DNA of 64,000 nt, from the NCBI GenBank assembly GCA_026873275.1, contig JANTUC010000017.1, forward strand, positions 868,001-932,000, in the 5' to 3' direction. This document shows positions 1 through 10,641 of this stretch, one piece after another. A program made the translations under genes and the position numbers. This DNA is from Pseudopithomyces maydicus (taxonomy: Eukaryota; Ascomycota; Dothideomycetes; Pleosporales; Didymosphaeriaceae). How positions within the stretch are numbered: the stretch's first letter is position 1; each line of letters begins with the position of its first letter. Under the pieces are notes generated by a model. That model was given only the letters and a program-made list of their open reading frames with translations, was not told where the DNA came from and did no database searches.

Positions 1-1540
1 ACTCCCTCGCCCTTCGATTCACCCGCAAAGTAGGCCTCACTCTGCGCAAGCTCGTTATCATGGTCTAGGCAAGGTCAGATTGATCAACAAAGAGAAGATT
101 GCAGAGCGAGTGCAGCGTGCAGCGGCCTGAGCCTGAAGCTGTAGAATTCACAGCTGCAAGCTGGACAATTTTTCTTTGGGTTGTTGGGGTTACTAACGTG
201 GGAAGCAAAGGTCGATACCGCCACTGTGAACGTCCATTTGTGAGCCGATAACTGAGCTTGCCATTCTAAACATAGTCAGTCTTTAATTCGCGAATCGAAA
301 ACAGCACTGCTTACACCGAGCACTCAATATGCCTACGTCATGTTAGTATGGAGGCGCAAGTAAGGAGTGATAGTACTCACCATCCAGGCCTTCCCTTTCC
401 AAAAGACTTGGAATCCCAAGCAGGCTCTCCCGGCTTCGAAGACTTCCATAGAGCAAAATCTCCTCCATTCTTTTTCGTTGCGTTTGTAGAGAGAGCACCC
501 TCTCCGTCTGCAACCAAAGAGGAGTCGTTGCGGTTCCAGGGCTCAAGGCGTGCATAAGCATTGCCCGGAACTCGCTCGAACGCCTCGATGTCAAAGTACA
601 CGCCGTCAGGAGTCTTGTAAGCGAACCCGTTGGAAACGATCTTGTCAGTGAAAGTGTCAATTTCCGGGACAAATTCCGAGACGCGGGTGACGACATCAGG
701 AGGTAGGACGTTCAGCGATGCCATATCCTCGTTGAAACGGTCCTCGTACTTCTTTGTTAGGGTCAACCAGATGTCGTGCTTGCTTCCGTCTATGGAGGAA
801 CCGTGCAATGAGTCGAGATACGGCAGGATTGCATCGGCAGTTGCGCTCCAGAAGTTTTCGATATCCTCTGGGGTATTTTGAGATGGTGCAAGGAGGGCTG
901 TCGCAGCAGACCCAGCAGTTTTCAAATGCATCTTGACCTTGGCCTCCTTGTCGCCTGGGGGACCAGTTCCGTCGATCGACTTGCCCTCGATCACTGCGGC
1001 GTACGCAGCAGCAACTGCATCGTTAAAGCCCTCCGGTTTCAGGTCGGAAGCCAGCAAAGGGAGGTTCTTGGCAATGTACTGTTTGAAGGCCGCGCTGGCG
1101 GTATCTATAACGGTTTGGTCCAGAGTGGGATGTTCAGACCTGAAATTAGCGAAAAGGTGCTGTTGTCTTCCACGCAAGATGATCTTGTCGTCGACATCGG
1201 TAATGTTCTGCACGAATTGGAGGCTGTATTGGTAGTAGTCGCGAAGTATGCGGCGCAGGATATCTATTGTGACATAGTTGCGAGCATGGCCCAGATGGGC
1301 GTCATCGTAGACAGTAGGTCCGCAAGAATACCAGCTGATCTTTCCCTCTTCGATGCTCTTGAAAGGGGTCTTGGAGCGGGTCAAAGAATTCCAGACCTTG
1401 AGATCACTGGATTTGCCGGGATGGGGTTCCTTCCAGGGAGGCTGGGTGCGAGCTGGTGTGGTCATTGTGCTTTTTCTATGTGAGAAGATTCGTGGTATCG
1501 TAAAAATTCGTTGTCGTGGCAGGTAAAGACGCAGAAGCAT
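1..1540 (-). CDS. Cysteinyl-tRNA synthetase, 3' part beyond left edge
   Basis: Class I aminoacyl-tRNA synthetase that charges tRNA-Cys. Four exons can be read: 1540-381, an 18-nt exon 332-315, 265-198 and 64-1, with introns 333-380, 266-314 and 65-197; all phases agree, giving about 436 residues before the edge. Family marks seen are YSCGPTVYDDAHLGH (Zn-binding Cys73, HIGH-type HLGH at 82-85), QNITDVDDKII, the GRPGWHIECS block built across the microexon, HSGGID, and HHDNELAQSEA. The KMSKS end lies outside the window. The first ATG (1540) gives an Arg-rich, acid-free leader typical of mitochondrial import; a second in-frame ATG at 1465 (Met26) gives a protein without it. One gene may therefore serve both compartments, as known for several fungal synthetases; this is inferred. 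It is divergent from TRM61. Confidence 0.95.
315..332 (-). other. 18-nt microexon in the cysteinyl-tRNA synthetase gene
   Basis: This exon supplies the HIECS residues of the conserved GRPGWHIECSVMASS segment. It is bounded by a 48-nt intron (GTGAGT...GTAG) and a 49-nt intron (GTAAGC...TTAG). Leaving it out would delete a zinc-ligand Cys region, so it decides the gene model. Confidence 0.88.
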
Positions 1541-2093
1541 CAAGTTTGGCTGGGAGCAACTGATTCGAGTTGTTGAAGTTGCCAGGGCACGATATCAAAA
1601 ATGATACCCGGGACCCGGAACTGCAGGCCTTGGCAAACTATCTGCTAGTACGATTTTCGTAGCTCACAGATAGGTCGTTGTCGAAGTCGTTCGGAGGTGA
1701 ACCTTGGGACGTGTCCAAATGGGTGATGAGTCAGTCAGGAAAGGTGTGGTGGCGGAATCGGACCCTGGCTCGAGTGGGTCTTGGCGTCTTCAAATCGAGG
1801 CTTATAGGGGCTGCAGGCGCAAATGCTGTCGACGCGGAAGCGGTATTTTTTGTGGTGAATAGCAGGCAACACTACCGCATCCCAAGAGAGCGTGAATTCA
1901 GAAGAAAATGAGTGGACGATGCGGTTGTAGAGTAAATCGCCGGGGAGAAAAGAGCGCGTGAGATGTGCCAGAGGTGTCTGTTAGCGCAGGCATATCTTGG
2001 CGCGTTCCCCGCTAGGCTGCCCCACCAAAAATTCGAGAAGCTGGGAAGTTGCACGCGCTTGAGGTGCAGACAATTGCTTGTTCAACTGCACCC
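1541..2093. promoter_or_regulatory. Divergent promoter region, CysRS / TRM61
   Basis: A 553-nt spacer between two divergent translation-related genes. It must hold both promoters and 5' leaders. I see no unmistakable TATA box or named factor site. Confidence 0.5.
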
Positions 2094-3656
2094 ATGGATG
2101 CGCCACAACCCCCAACGGCGCCCGCCGCCTCGCCCTTCCTCGACCCTGGCACCCATTCTTCCGCCGGAAAGCTCGGCGTCCTTCAGCTCAAGCGCGACCA
2201 CCTAATTCCTGCCGTGCTGTCGGATTCTGCCTCGAGCGACTACGCCGAAGGAAATGTCGTCAACACGCGCTTCGGCAGCTTCACCCACAGTTCTCTGATT
2301 GGCAAGCCATGGGGCACGCAGGTCCTCGCCTCAGTAGTAGACACAGGGTCGCGCAGCTCAAGGTCGAAGAAGAGGAAGCGCGAAGCCAATGGCGATGCGG
2401 ACGCAGCAGGAGACGTCGAAACCGGCAGTGAGGCAGCTACACGGGGTGTCACAAAGGTTGCGACGGCGAGCAGCGGATTTGCGCATCTAGTGCCTCCTAC
2501 GCCAGAAACATGGACTCTGTGCCTGCCGCATCGGACACAAGTCGTATATACCCCGGACTATAGCTTCATAATCCAGAAGACGCGTCTGCGGCCGGGCGAC
2601 CACATAATAGAAGCGGGTGCCGGAAGTGGTAGCTTTACACACGCGGTAGTGAGAACGGTCTTCAATGGATACCCTGGTCTAGAAGAGCACGTGGAGGAAT
2701 GGCAGCAAGAAGCGAACGAGACCGAAACGCGCAAGAAGAAGAGGCGGCAAAAGCGTCACGGCCATGTTTACAGCTTCGAATATCACAAACCGCGGGCCGA
2801 GCAATTGAAGAAGGAGATCGACTCCCACGGGCTCGATCCAATGGTCACCATCACCAACCGCGACGTCTACAAGGATGGTTTCTGCTTAGACGCCGAGGAC
2901 GCGCCCAACGCCGACGTAATCTTCCTCGATCTCCCAGCCCCTTGGCTCGCGCTCAAGCACCTTACCCGCTCCCCGCCTCCGCCCGCAGTGGTCAAATCAG
3001 TCGCATCAGACCCGTCTACGCCCACCGCAGAAGCCTCAACATCTACGCCCCAGCCCGAGAAGCCCTTCCGCTCCGCGCTGAACCCAAAAAGTACAACGAG
3101 GATATGCACCTTCTCCCCGTGCATCGAACAAGTGCAAAAAACCGTCGCCGCCATGCGCTCCTACGGCTGGATCGACATCGAGATGTTCACCATGGAGCAC
3201 AAGCGCCTCGAAGTCCGCCGCGAGCGCATCGGCCTCGCAGAGGAAGGCCTCCGCGGCGCGAACCCCTCTCCTGCGACCGTCGAAGAGGCCGTCCAGCGCC
3301 TGCGCGACGTGGAGGATCGCGCGAAGGTGTTCCACGGGCTGCAGAAGGAGAAGCAGGAGCAGGTCATGCGGAGGGCGGAGGCGAAGAAGCGCGGGGAGAA
3401 GGTGCCTCAGGGAGACGATGATGACGAAAAGGAGGAGAAGAAGAAACAGAAGCTGCAGGGCTTGCCGCCGAGTAAGCATGATAGGCTTGAGCGGGCGAAG
3501 AAGGAGTCTGAGGGGAGGTCACTGTTTAAGGAGGGGAGGTTGGTGAGTCGCACCGAGAACGAGATCAAGACACATACTTCGTACTTGGTTTTTGCGGTCC
3601 TGCCGATACAGTGGACGGCGGAGGACGAGGCAAAGGCAAAGAAGAAGTGGGGATGA
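2094..3656 (+). CDS. TRM61: tRNA (adenine-58-N1)-methyltransferase catalytic subunit TRM61/GCD14
   Basis: Catalytic subunit of the two-protein enzyme (with TRM6) that makes m1A58 in tRNA, including initiator tRNA, in the nucleus. A single exon of 520 codons; ATG 2094 is chosen because the frame upstream offers only a TTG. The N-terminal part has RFGSFTHSSLIGKPWG, followed by a low-complexity basic insert, then WTLCLPHRTQVVYTPDYSFI, the AdoMet-binding loop IIEAGAGSGSFTHA (about residues 171-184), and the FLDLPAPWLALKHL motif (about 275-288) typical of the TRM61 active site. A long Lys/Glu-rich stretch near residues 420-470 makes it longer than yeast Trm61. The C-terminal block RTENEIKTHTSYLVFAVLP is conserved in the family. 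Confidence 0.95.
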   Translation: MDAPQPPTAPAASPFLDPGTHSSAGKLGVLQLKRDHLIPAVLSDSASSDYAEGNVVNTRFGSFTHSSLIGKPWGTQVLASVVDTGSRSSRSKKRKREANGDADAAGDVETGSEAATRGVTKVATASSGFAHLVPPTPETWTLCLPHRTQVVYTPDYSFIIQKTRLRPGDHIIEAGAGSGSFTHAVVRTVFNGYPGLEEHVEEWQQEANETETRKKKRRQKRHGHVYSFEYHKPRAEQLKKEIDSHGLDPMVTITNRDVYKDGFCLDAEDAPNADVIFLDLPAPWLALKHLTRSPPPPAVVKSVASDPSTPTAEASTSTPQPEKPFRSALNPKSTTRICTFSPCIEQVQKTVAAMRSYGWIDIEMFTMEHKRLEVRRERIGLAEEGLRGANPSPATVEEAVQRLRDVEDRAKVFHGLQKEKQEQVMRRAEAKKRGEKVPQGDDDDEKEEKKKQKLQGLPPSKHDRLERAKKESEGRSLFKEGRLVSRTENEIKTHTSYLVFAVLPIQWTAEDEAKAKKKWG

Positions 3657-4539
3657 GCTTGAGCTATCTGTCTCTCACACAACTAATCTGGTTTTTTTCT
3701 CACTACGTGGGACTGAAAAAAAAATCCGACAAATAAACCCATCTCGCGAACCAATACTTCGGCATCCCCATCTCGCACAAATAGCACCCTAGCTAGCACC
3801 ACGCATCCCAATTCATAGATATAGATGCTTACACACACAACACGATACCCGTTTGCCATCCCCTCCTTCCACTAGCAACAGTTTCCCCACCCCTTTCGCC
3901 ATTCGTTCGTTCGTGTCCATCCCCCTTCCAAGGCGAATAGATACTTTTCCATTGGATTAGTCTCCTCCGGGAAGTAGTCAGCTGCCCTCGACACTATCGA
4001 TAGCACGTGCGTGCGCACCGTCCACCCCGTAGTCTAGCGGGTCGTGGCTGTGCTATTTTTACACGCGCGCCATAGGTACTGGGCGTAGATCCTGCCATCG
4101 CGCAACATCAGCGAGTAACCCAAGACTTTGAATAGACGACGCATAGACGATGCACGAATCGCGCCGAAAAGAGAGGTGGAGGGGGAAAATTGCGATGTGT
4201 ATTGCGTGTATCCACTATGTATTGGCTCGGGCTATTATTGAATATACATAACTGGAAGGAAAGAGGGAGGCAAGAACTTGAATGGAAGGTGTGTATGTGT
4301 GTATGTAGACATGTATGTACCCTGACCCTGACTCATGAACAATATCACCTAAGTGTGCTCGTATCCCAAAGTTTCTCTCCCCTAAAGTAAACTATTGCCA
4401 ATCGATTCAACGTCGGGATTTTCCCACCGTGCGTGCAGCGTCGTCTGTTGCGGACCGAGTACGTGAGATGGAACCGAGGTGGCGCTGTTGGAACAACCAG
4501 ACGGTGCCACGGTCCGGCTCTTGATCGGCAGACTGATGC
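3657..4539. other. Convergent 3' flanks without a gene
   Basis: Spacer between the TRM61 stop and the stop of the PhoD-like gene on the other strand. It holds two 3' UTRs, some GTAT/GTGT-rich sequence around 4290-4320, and no credible coding exon. Confidence 0.5.
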
Positions 4540-6653
4540 TCAACCCCAAACCGCGTCTTTGGCTCTCTTGCTGCCGTCGCGCAGGGGAGGCGTGGAAATT
4601 ACGTGCGTCCATTCTTCCACCCCGTCGATGAAGAGCCGGTACTTGAGCAGGCTCTGTTCGCTGGTTTCCGGCGCGGTTATTTCTACGGCCCCGAATTTGC
4701 TGTTTCCGTCGGGGAGGTACTTGATGCATACGTCTCCGTCGTCGATCTCGTTGTACGTTCTAAAGGGCAGGTAGAACATCGACAAGGGACTCGTGCTGAA
4801 CTCGTGCACCGTAGCGCTGACGGGATATTCGGAGTCCTTGGGTGGAGGGAAAGACGTAGCAGCGAATTCGTGGCGGTCGCCACTGAGCAAGACCACACCG
4901 ATGCCGTGAGTAGAAGAGAGCTCCCACGCGGCCTCGAGAATCTTCTGGCGCTCGACCAAGTACCCACCCCACGTATCTTCGGACCCGAACTGCCAATTTT
5001 TCGTAAAGGGCACGCCCGTGACGATGAATTTCCAATGCACACCACGGGGAGGAGGCGTGCTTATCCAGGCCAACAGGTCGGCAAGTTGCGTTGCGCCGAG
5101 CATCGTCTTCTGCGGATCATTCGGGTCGGAGTTCTCGGGGCTCCGATATCTCCTGGTGTCGACGAGGAAGAAGTCCGCGGGGCCCTGGACGAAGCTGAAG
5201 TACGTGTGGCCATCGCGATGCACGGGGGGATTGGCCGCCACATGGTAGTGCTGAAAGGCGTCGTAGGCGGGCACGGCGACGCCGGTCAGGTTGCCGTTCC
5301 AGTCGTTTTGGATTTCGTGGTCATCGATGACGTGAATCCAGGGGAGATCCTGACTGACGGAGGGCCAGTCTGGAGACGAGTAGACTTGTCGGTATTCTCG
5401 ACGGTAGTACTCTGCGTCTCTGCCTAGCTGTAGTGGAACGTCGGCGTAGATGAAGTCACCTAAGAAAAGCATAAAGTAAGGTTTCAGATCGGGTATCCAT
5501 CGCGACAAATGGGCGAGCCCTGGAAAATGGAGAGGATGCTGGAACGGTGTGTATGGAACGCCTGCGGATATGATGAGTACACATTTAGTATCAAAAGCGG
5601 GTTTTGGGTAGCTCACGCGGTTTTATGCAACTTGAGTGGACAAAAGTGTACTTGCTATCTCTAAAAGCGGAAATTTGGCCTACTCGGGGCGGAGTGGTAA
5701 ATGTTCCTGTGGTATTACCGCTCGACGTTTCGATGGAATACTCGTAGGGCGTATTTGGACGCAGGTCTACGGATAAGGATTCAGTGAGCATGTGGCTTTG
5801 GGGGTCGTCGAATTTAGAACCAACTCACGGTCAATTTTGATGTTGGTAGTAAAGTCGGTGTCACCGGTCAACCAGTAGTCTGGCTGGCTTGAATGGAGCG
5901 TCTTCTGCATCCATGACCGCTCGTACTCATCGATTGATCGGTAAAGAACCTTTACGTCATACGCGTAGGGCTCCCGCACGAGGACGTTCGCGTAGTTTTC
6001 GGAGACAAAGCCAATTCGCGCGAAGCTCGCGTGGTGGTGAGGATGGAATATCTGAGCGCGGTAGATGACGTCGGCGGTCATGGCGAGCAACGCCAGGTTG
6101 ATGCCGAAGGTTAGCCAGCTCCAAAATAGCGACGAAGGGCTCGGCATGCCCGTGAGCAGAGTACGCAGGATCTTGGAAGGGCGCTCCTCGTACTGGATGT
6201 CCTCCTCGACGTCCAGCTCTTGCAGGGGTCCATCGTCGGCACCGTCGAGCAAGTCGGCGCGCTCCGAAGCATCGGAGTCTTCTGCGGCCTCCTTGACGAT
6301 GATGTTCAGCTCGTCAGAAATGATCTTGAATGGGGCAGTATCTTGCAAGCTGATGAAGAACGATGGCACGTAGACTAGGGCCAGCGCAGTAGCGAGAGGC
6401 GGCACAATCTGTATTACTCTAAAGGTCAGAACACGAGTGAGGCTCGGCGGGAGGTGAGCGAAGCACTAACGGAGGTTGGTATCTATGGCGATCGATAGTC
6501 AGTTTCCGGTCGGAGACAATACATTGGCGAGGGGGTGGAGTTTAGGCAGGCGGCCAGGTGCCGGGGGCAGCTCACCCAACGGAGGAAGATGTAGATGCTC
6601 ACGCGCAGGGCGACGGAGCTCACGAGCGCGATCACATCGCTCACGGAGGCCAT
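4540..6653 (-). CDS. Membrane-anchored PhoD-like metallophosphatase
   Basis: Five-exon model: 6653-6576, 6482-6471 (12 nt), 6408-5829, 5766-5617 and 5561-4540, encoding 613 residues in consistent phase. The N-terminus has hydrophobic segments: residues 4-26, about 32-52, and one near 110-135 (FWSWLTFGINLALLAMTA). A PhoD-type catalytic domain follows, with HSSCIKPR, LFLGDFIYADV, WIHVIDDHEIQNDW, a FFLVDTRRYR core and SGDRHEFAAT near the end. These carry the Asp/His/Asn metal ligands of this calcineurin-like phosphoesterase family (alkaline phosphatase or phosphodiesterase). Substrate and organelle cannot be told; the anchors suggest a membrane-bound, lumen- or outside-facing enzyme. The 12-nt exon is optional: skipping it also keeps the frame. 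Confidence 0.9.
6471..6482 (-). other. Possible 12-nt microexon (IPTS) in the PhoD-like gene
   Basis: The stretch between exon 1 and the main exon contains two intron-like units. One is GTGAGC...CTGACTATCG...ATAG (6483-6575). The other is GTTAGT...CTGAC... ending at ACAG (6409-6470). They leave a 12-nt in-frame exon. A single 167-nt intron is the alternative. Confidence 0.45.
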
Positions 6654-7403
6654 TGCTACAGTTACTGCGCAGCGGCTGCTACCATGACAAGTTCTGTTCA
6701 GCTGTCGATGAGCGGACGCGCCCGTGACAACCCGTCGCGCGTCAGTTCGGCGGTGACGTACCGCTTACCTGCCGGCCGGGACGCCCGTTGCGGCCTAGCG
6801 CCGATGGCCAACTTTAGCACACGCAGGTCCGAGCACTGTTCGTGTGCCGGCCAATAATTTCACCCCTCCCGCTAACACAAAATCCTCACCTTCTAGCAAC
6901 CACCTCGTGGCGGTGCGCGATGACTGATACCTGCTCGTATTCTGTTCCAAGAAACGGCCCAGCTACCCTTCCAAGCGAGAGAAGGAATGGCCCACCCAAC
7001 CCCACGCTGACTTGTAGGCGTTTTCAATGAACCATGTCTCGGCCTCTGCCCTTGGGGACTGGCTTTGGAGCCTACACATTCCCAGAATACCGTGGTCTCA
7101 TGTAGTCGTCCATTGTATATATGGCATGGGGTCGTTCCCGGCCTTTCGGGTGCATTAGTCCAACGGCTGCTAGCACCCAGACACACTGACACATTGACCC
7201 GGCCTGTCACGTATTCCATACCACCCTACGTCTATTGTTTCGAGTTGCCAGTACTAGTCAAACCAGTCTGCCCGTGCATTCCCTTATTCGGAAACTCTGT
7301 TCATCAGTGCGTCTGTCAACACACCAGTACATCTATACATCAATACACCAATCCATCACAGCATTAGTTCACCCTGTCTTACTCTCCGTTTCACCTATAC
7401 ACC
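6654..7403. promoter_or_regulatory. Upstream region of the PhoD-like gene and of the small Cys/His ORF
   Basis: Divergent spacer of 750 nt. The right half (about 7180-7400) is pyrimidine/CA-rich with repeated ATACATCAATACACC-like words, resembling a fungal 5' leader for the ORF at 7404. No other coding signal. Confidence 0.4.
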
Positions 7404-7532
7404 ATGGGCATCATGCAGAGCAGCTTTCCTCCTCCACCCAAGTGCCCAAACTGCGGCCAGCCCAAGGATTCAACTCACAATTGCTCCGCCGGTGGTGGGA
7501 CCCCATCCAGTGGATCGTACGCCTCGAGCTAG
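7404..7532 (+). CDS. Putative 42-residue Cys/His-rich small protein
   Basis: The ORF opens in a strong fungal start context (CACCATGGGC) after a CA/CT-rich leader and ends at TAG 7530. The peptide begins MGIMQSSFPPPPK, then has the pattern C14-P-N-C17-x7-H25-x-C27, which could hold one zinc ion, and a Gly/Ser-rich tail. It has no signal peptide or membrane segment. The MG start would allow N-myristoylation after Met removal, but that is speculative. I do not recognise a family. Size alone leaves room for chance; the Kozak match and the ordered CxxC...HxC motif argue for a real gene. Confidence 0.45.
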   Translation: MGIMQSSFPPPPKCPNCGQPKDSTHNCSAGGGTPSSGSYASS

Positions 7533-8958
7533 TCGCCTGCTGAATCAACATGACAAACCCGCCTAGACGAGATACCCATTGGCGACACCAACGTAAAACA
7601 TTGTCTCTAGACCTTGGCCACATAACCTATAGCGGAATGGCATTCCGTGTGCCTGGCCCCCCGGCCAAGGAAAACCTACACTCGCTTCGCCTACGTCAGT
7701 GAGCAAGCTTTCCCTGGCCCCCTAGTACCGAGTCACCATAACGACCGATCCTCCCGCCCGACTCCAACTCCTTCATCCGCGCCGCATTAGCCACAAAAGA
7801 CACGCCTCGCGAACCTCCTGGGGAACCATCTAGCGAAAAGACGCGCGGTTTCCCCCACAGCTTGGCAGCGGGTGCTCCTACGATGTGCCGACCCATGCGG
7901 AGTCGCTCTACCTGCCCTTATACAAGCAGCCGGATACGCGTAGATCCTCCCATAGATATGGTATGGTGTGCGCGAATTCCAGATCTTTGGATGCGACAAG
8001 GCTGACTCCCGGCAGATCTCACTCGGGGTCTTGCGCGGCCTGAGGCTGAGCAGCACACGAAGCTTGGTAATCTACACACCTCACGACTTTACACATTCAC
8101 CTTTTTTCAATTCTCGATGTGGTATTTATTGCATCATACCTTGTTGTTAGACTCATTATTTCTTGTAATGTTGTTAGATGGTTAATTTGGGCTGTCGAGT
8201 CTTTACCTATGATTTATACCCCTAGTCTTAATGTTAAAATTAATCCTAATTTTTATTAATTACATGGCCACTGCGTTGATCCCTTAAGTTCTACTATGTT
8301 TTATGACTTGGTGAAAAAGGTGTCGAGTCAGTACAACGACGACGGCGTAAAAATGGTTGAAAAAATCTTTTTCTTCCCACTGGATAGCAGGAAAAAGTGG
8401 TGTATGGAAAAGGTGTGAAAATTCTGTTATATCTTTTTTCAGATGTCTAACACAAGTATTTATGTCTATTTATCGTGCTCTAGAATGCCATGGGAAAATT
8501 AGAGCTCAGTCATAAGCTGGTAGCTTTGTAAGATACAAATTTTTACACGATACGTTCGAGCCCATTGTATGTCGCCTTGATGCGAAAGCCCTTTGTCTAG
8601 TTGATTATTAGTTAAGGTTAAGCATATGTGGCATTATTGTTGGCGTTTGAAGTTATTCTGATGACTTCGTTGTGTTACTGTCGATCTTACTAATATCTCA
8701 AGTCGTGAAACCAGCGACCTACCAATGATTCTACGCACTTTAGTAACACTGGAATATGATGTGATTAAACGGAGGGGTAGGATAGTTTTCGGTATTACCC
8801 TTTCCAATGTACCTGAAACCATACATTGGTCAAGGAATATAGTCCGTGTTACGCGATTCGCTGACCGACACTTCTCTACTCCTAGTGCGCCGTCAGAGTT
8901 GCAACAACCACAGCGCTTCCAATTGTCACCACATGACTACATTAACGGCTCGTGAAAA
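7533..8958. other. Gene-free stretch, AT-rich in its right half
   Basis: No exon with coding character on either strand. About 8100-8700 is clearly AT-richer than the flanking genes and may be old non-coding or mutated repeat sequence; I find no terminal repeats or transposase motif. The right end holds the CorA-like promoter. Confidence 0.4.
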
Positions 8959-10641
8959 ATGGAAACTTCCCCGTCCTCTCCACCACTCATGATGTCTGCA
9001 TGGAAAGGGGCTGATACTTCCTACCTCCATAATATCCAGCATGCGTGCCGTCAGCACCCAAGTCTAAAGCTTCTTAAGGCCCTACCCGTCGTTCCAGAGC
9101 AGTCTTGCAGGATAAAAGTGCTCGAGTTCACAAGCGATGCTATGATCAATGATGTCGACATTGACAAGCTACCTCAGCTCGAGGCATTCTGGTCTACGGT
9201 GCCATCAGCACCCTCAGCACGCCAGGGCCGTCTCTACCTTGTAGAAAATATCTCTCTTCCCTGGATTTCTGCGCTTGGAAATCATTTCAATATAGACCCG
9301 CGCTTCTTCGCAGAATACCTCAAGCTCGATTTGGACCGAACACAGAACATGCTCGGCGGGTATCACACCATGCGCCACCTCCCCTCTTTGCGCTCCACCG
9401 CCACATTCTCAACATTCGTATACCACGAAATAAGAACATTTGAGGGAGTTGCACCACGCAGAGAGGAGTATCAGATCCTCACAAAAGACAATGTCGCACG
9501 ACTGGTGACCACTGTGGATCACCATTCGGGCCGCCTCACTGGCCTAATCCGAAGAACGATTGGTCTCTGGTGGCAGCCTAGTGAAACTAACAATTCCTGG
9601 GACGCTATTATCCTTGTGGATCCAGGAGTGAGCGACATGTTTCACATTCGTCGCTGGACGGCTGGTGAATCCTCCCCGTGGCAGACAACCTCCTGCCAGA
9701 ATACGCCGTACCTAGACGGGTACCTTGATTTTTCTCCTTGGCCGCCTCCAAAAGATCAATCATCTAGTTCGACTGACTGCGTGAGCTATGCAAACATATT
9801 GGACGACATTTCGTACTACTGGCACCATGCTTCGCCGTCCGAGATCCAAGCTGCACTGCACGATGTACGCGATGCGTTCCTATTTCCTTACCGCATCATG
9901 GCGAGCCATTGGAATTTGCAGCTTGAGTATCTCGTCTCGGTAGTCAGCAATCTGGAGAAAGGGATGCTGCAATTCGAACAGATGGATGTGCATCCTCGGG
10001 CCGAGAAAATCACCGCCGAAGTGGGTACCTTGCGTGTACTTCTATCCGACGTGAACGGCTGGAGAAGGAGAGTATATTTTTACCTCGAGCAGATGAGGTG
10101 GAACATCGAGAATCTCAATCTTCCTGCGTCTTCTTCTAGCCTTTTTGGGACAAATGCTGGAGATGACTCTTCGCTAAGCTCGGAGAGCACAGGCGATCTC
10201 CGCAATCTTGATGGTATCGACGGTGTTAGAAGAGCCAGAGGAATAGGTGGACCCACCGCCGCATCTCTTACACTCTCGGATCTTTATCCAATACTTTCTT
10301 CCCTCCGTCTGTCACAGGAACGCATTCAGTCCCTCCTTCCAGTTGTAATGGGTGCATTTTCTCTCCTTGAAGCACAGCACTCTGTAATCAAAGCCGATCT
10401 CACTATTCGCCTCTCTTCCGTGGGATTGATCTTTGTTCCGCTCAGTTTCACCGCGAGCGTGCTGAGCATGAGTGGAGATTTTCTTCCAGGCGAGAAATTG
10501 TTTTGGGTTTATTGGGCGATAAATGTACCATTGATTATAGGGCTGTTCTGGTGGGCATATTGGGTGCAGGTGGGTCGGGTGAAAAGGGCGGGCATTAAGG
10601 CGTGGAAGGAGACGATTGGGAAGGCAAGTGTTGTTGAATAA
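8959..10641 (+). CDS. CorA-like (MIT superfamily) membrane protein
   Basis: One exon, 560 residues. The long cytosolic N-terminal part has YLVENISLPWISALGNHFNIDPRFF-type sequence typical of fungal CorA-like proteins. It continues with a helical region and ends with two close membrane segments, near residues 487-504 (VGLIFVPLSFTASVLSM) and 515-538 (FWVYWAINVPLIIGLFWW). This two-helix end is the hallmark of CorA-type divalent-cation channels. The GMN signature expected after the first helix is absent (LSMSGDF instead), so Mg2+ transport should not be assumed; many plant-associated fungi carry expanded GMN-less members of unknown role. ATG 8959 follows GTGAAAA. Confidence 0.85.
   Translation: METSPSSPPLMMSAWKGADTSYLHNIQHACRQHPSLKLLKALPVVPEQSCRIKVLEFTSDAMINDVDIDKLPQLEAFWSTVPSAPSARQGRLYLVENISLPWISALGNHFNIDPRFFAEYLKLDLDRTQNMLGGYHTMRHLPSLRSTATFSTFVYHEIRTFEGVAPRREEYQILTKDNVARLVTTVDHHSGRLTGLIRRTIGLWWQPSETNNSWDAIILVDPGVSDMFHIRRWTAGESSPWQTTSCQNTPYLDGYLDFSPWPPPKDQSSSSTDCVSYANILDDISYYWHHASPSEIQAALHDVRDAFLFPYRIMASHWNLQLEYLVSVVSNLEKGMLQFEQMDVHPRAEKITAEVGTLRVLLSDVNGWRRRVYFYLEQMRWNIENLNLPASSSSLFGTNAGDDSSLSSESTGDLRNLDGIDGVRRARGIGGPTAASLTLSDLYPILSSLRLSQERIQSLLPVVMGAFSLLEAQHSVIKADLTIRLSSVGLIFVPLSFTASVLSMSGDFLPGEKLFWVYWAINVPLIIGLFWWAYWVQVGRVKRAGIKAWKETIGKASVVE

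Noticed and set aside
2699..3421. 240-codon plus-strand frame inside TRM61, Arg-rich
   Set aside because: Overlaps TRM61 in another frame; its composition is that of GC-rich off-frame translation.
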